49,528 bases of DNA, taken from assembly GCA_009777335.1 (NCBI GenBank), contig WRMC01000014.1:1-49528 (forward strand), given 5' to 3'. A model generated the notes under the pieces. That model did not search any database and had not been told where the DNA came from. It worked only from the letters and a program-made list of their open reading frames with translations. The stretch is from Treponema sp. (GTDB taxonomy: Bacteria > Spirochaetota > Spirochaetia > Treponematales > Breznakiellaceae). Shown here in pieces: positions 48,619 through 49,528 of this stretch (position 1 is its first letter; each line of letters opens with the position of its first letter). The position numbers and the translations under genes are program-made.

Positions 48619-49528
48619 TACCAGGTTATTCCTCTTAACTGTGGTGCAAAGAGGCCATCGCCGGGGTTAGCAGGAAAGGTTCCCATTCTTACCAGGGCAT
48701 CGGCATAGGCTTTAAGGCCCTCGGTATCAAGACGGGTCTGGAAGCCCAGTTTCGGATTGCTGTTGATAATAGCCTGCTCGGAAACACTCACGTATTTGAG
48801 CGCAATGGCCACGATGTCAGGAGCCGAAGGATTGGCCAGGATGATCCTGTTCGCTTCGTCAATCGCTTCGATAAACAGTTTGACATCATCCAGCCGGTTG
48901 GCCACAAAATTGGTATTGGCATTGATGGTACGGCAGGGAGGATTTACACCCGCAAGGTTCGCTTCTATGATTCCGTCTCCGTTGGCATCGGATCTTCCAT
49001 CAAAGACGGTTTTGAATCTTGGTCTGCCCTGAGCATCCACCAGAAGCAGGGCTTCGGCTACAAAGGGCTCCTCAAGAATCGCCCCGCTCACGCTTCCGGC
49101 CTGGAGAGCCGCTAAAGCCGCTCCGGGAGCAAGGGTTGCCAGTTCAAATTCAACATTGTATTGATCCCTAAGATTATCCCTGATAGCTATAACCGCGCAG
49201 CAGGTAGCTGAGAGCCCTGCAATTTGCAGGCCCCTTATATCCTGGGGACTTCGTATCGGCGAATCTACCGGAATAACCAGCAAAGAGGTGCAGGGGATTT
49301 TTACCTGTGCGATGATAGTAAGGTTACTGCCGGTGGCAATGGGGGTCATTACGGCGGTGGGGCAGGCAAAGGTAATGTCCGCAGTACCGCCGACCACCGC
49401 AGCTACGGCGGCATTGGTCTGCTCAATCACCACATCAAGCCCCCGTTGGGCAAAAAGGCCTCTTTCATAGGCCACATACAGGTTCAGGTGATGGGTTGAG
49501 TTGGTATCGGCCACGACAATTCGCCTTT
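48618..49528 (-). CDS. ABC transporter substrate-binding protein, NitT/TauT/SsuA-like (5' end outside window)
   Basis: The frame runs off the right edge: codons before the apparent GTG at 49514 continue in frame as RRIVVADTNSTHHLNLYVAY, the normal first strand of mature binding proteins. The signal peptide and the true start therefore lie beyond 49528. The visible 302 residues include AYERGLFAQRGLDVVIEQ, GGTADITFACPTAVMTPI, the LEEPFVAEALL hinge region and a C-terminal helix set, in the NMT1/SsuA fold. The ligand is unknown; aliphatic sulfonate, taurine or a sulfur ester would fit the coupling to cysK. A YxxG-type Glu/His set alone does not decide it. Confidence 0.88.
   Translation of the reverse strand, partial: RRIVVADTNSTHHLNLYVAYERGLFAQRGLDVVIEQTNAAVAAVVGGTADITFACPTAVMTPIATGSNLTIIAQVKIPCTSLLVIPVDSPIRSPQDIRGLQIAGLSATCCAVIAIRDNLRDQYNVEFELATLAPGAALAALQAGSVSGAILEEPFVAEALLLVDAQGRPRFKTVFDGRSDANGDGIIEANLAGVNPPCRTINANTNFVANRLDDVKLFIEAIDEANRIILANPSAPDIVAIALKYVSVSEQAIINSNPKLGFQTRLDTEGLKAYADALVRMGTFPANPGDGLFAPQLRGITW

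Noticed and set aside
1..49528. CRISPR arrays, rRNA genes, integrases or complete insertion sequences
   Set aside because: No regularly spaced repeats, rRNA sequence or intact transposase/integrase motifs were seen on either strand; the only transposase-like gene is the truncated Rpn-family one at the left edge.

Overview
The window looks like chromosomal DNA of a spirochaete, most likely a Treponema-type organism of the termite-gut or free-living group. This is an inference from content and style, not from a database search: many lipoproteins and exported proteins with short signals, a bactofilin, MtaB, an HtrA protease, an acyl-CoA-dehydratase-activase giant protein, and densely packed genes on both strands. 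No rRNA, CRISPR array, phage or intact insertion sequence was seen. The middle of the window (about 3.0-42.7 kb) is GC-rich, with runs of GGG/CCC and strong use of GCC, CTG, CGG and ATC codons. The left 3 kb and the stretch from about 44.7 to 45.9 kb are clearly richer in A+T, and the right-end ABC/cysK operon has a third, more balanced codon style.

Layout. 1-3 kb: a window-truncated Rpn/PD-(D/E)XK nuclease, two lipoproteins of unknown function and a small inverted-repeat element. 3-6.4 kb: a HAD phosphatase, a beta-propeller protein, a VOC protein and a CE15-like esterase. 6.4-10.7 kb: a 1446-residue fused activase/dehydratase-type Fe-S protein. 10.7-19.9 kb: a membrane protein, Era, ThrH, BirA, a monothiol thioredoxin-like protein, bactofilin, a TPR protein, MtaB, a lipoprotein plus beta-barrel pair and HtrA. 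19.9-31.2 kb: glycerol kinase and a divergent glycerophosphodiesterase, a methyltransferase, a small orphan, an adenylate cyclase, LeuS, SerC, SerA and a HEAT-repeat exported protein. 31.3-37.5 kb: PTS IIA (Ntr type), divergent from an operon of UlaG-like lactonase, TcdA, TtcA and TatD, then an acyltransferase-like protein, DeoD and a P-loop kinase. 37.5-37.8 kb: tRNA-Leu(CAG) with a strong terminator and an inverted partial copy of its own 3' part.

37.8-42.7 kb holds the most interesting metabolic unit: a short-chain dehydrogenase, DhaK, DhaL, a LarA-family (DUF2088) protein with a conserved His/His/Lys/His set, and a PdxA2-type dehydrogenase. Together they suggest a route for a four-carbon sugar acid or polyol that ends in dihydroxyacetone phosphate, without the DUF1537 kinase normally found beside PdxA2. 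42.7-45.6 kb is a minus-strand operon of a SPOR-domain protein, a DpnA-like DNA methyltransferase and a DUF2130 protein with a nuclease-like core. 45.9-49.5 kb is a sulfonate/nitrate/taurine-type ABC importer translationally coupled to cysteine synthase.

Three signals are not explained by ordinary gene content. One is a 67-nt pair of hairpins inserted in frame in leuS, resembling a palindromic element that has become protein sequence. The second is a set of promoters whose -10 box lies only 6-11 nt before the start codon, which predicts leaderless mRNAs. The third is the inverted tRNA copy. Serine synthesis appears complete within the window (SerA, SerC, and ThrH as the phosphatase).
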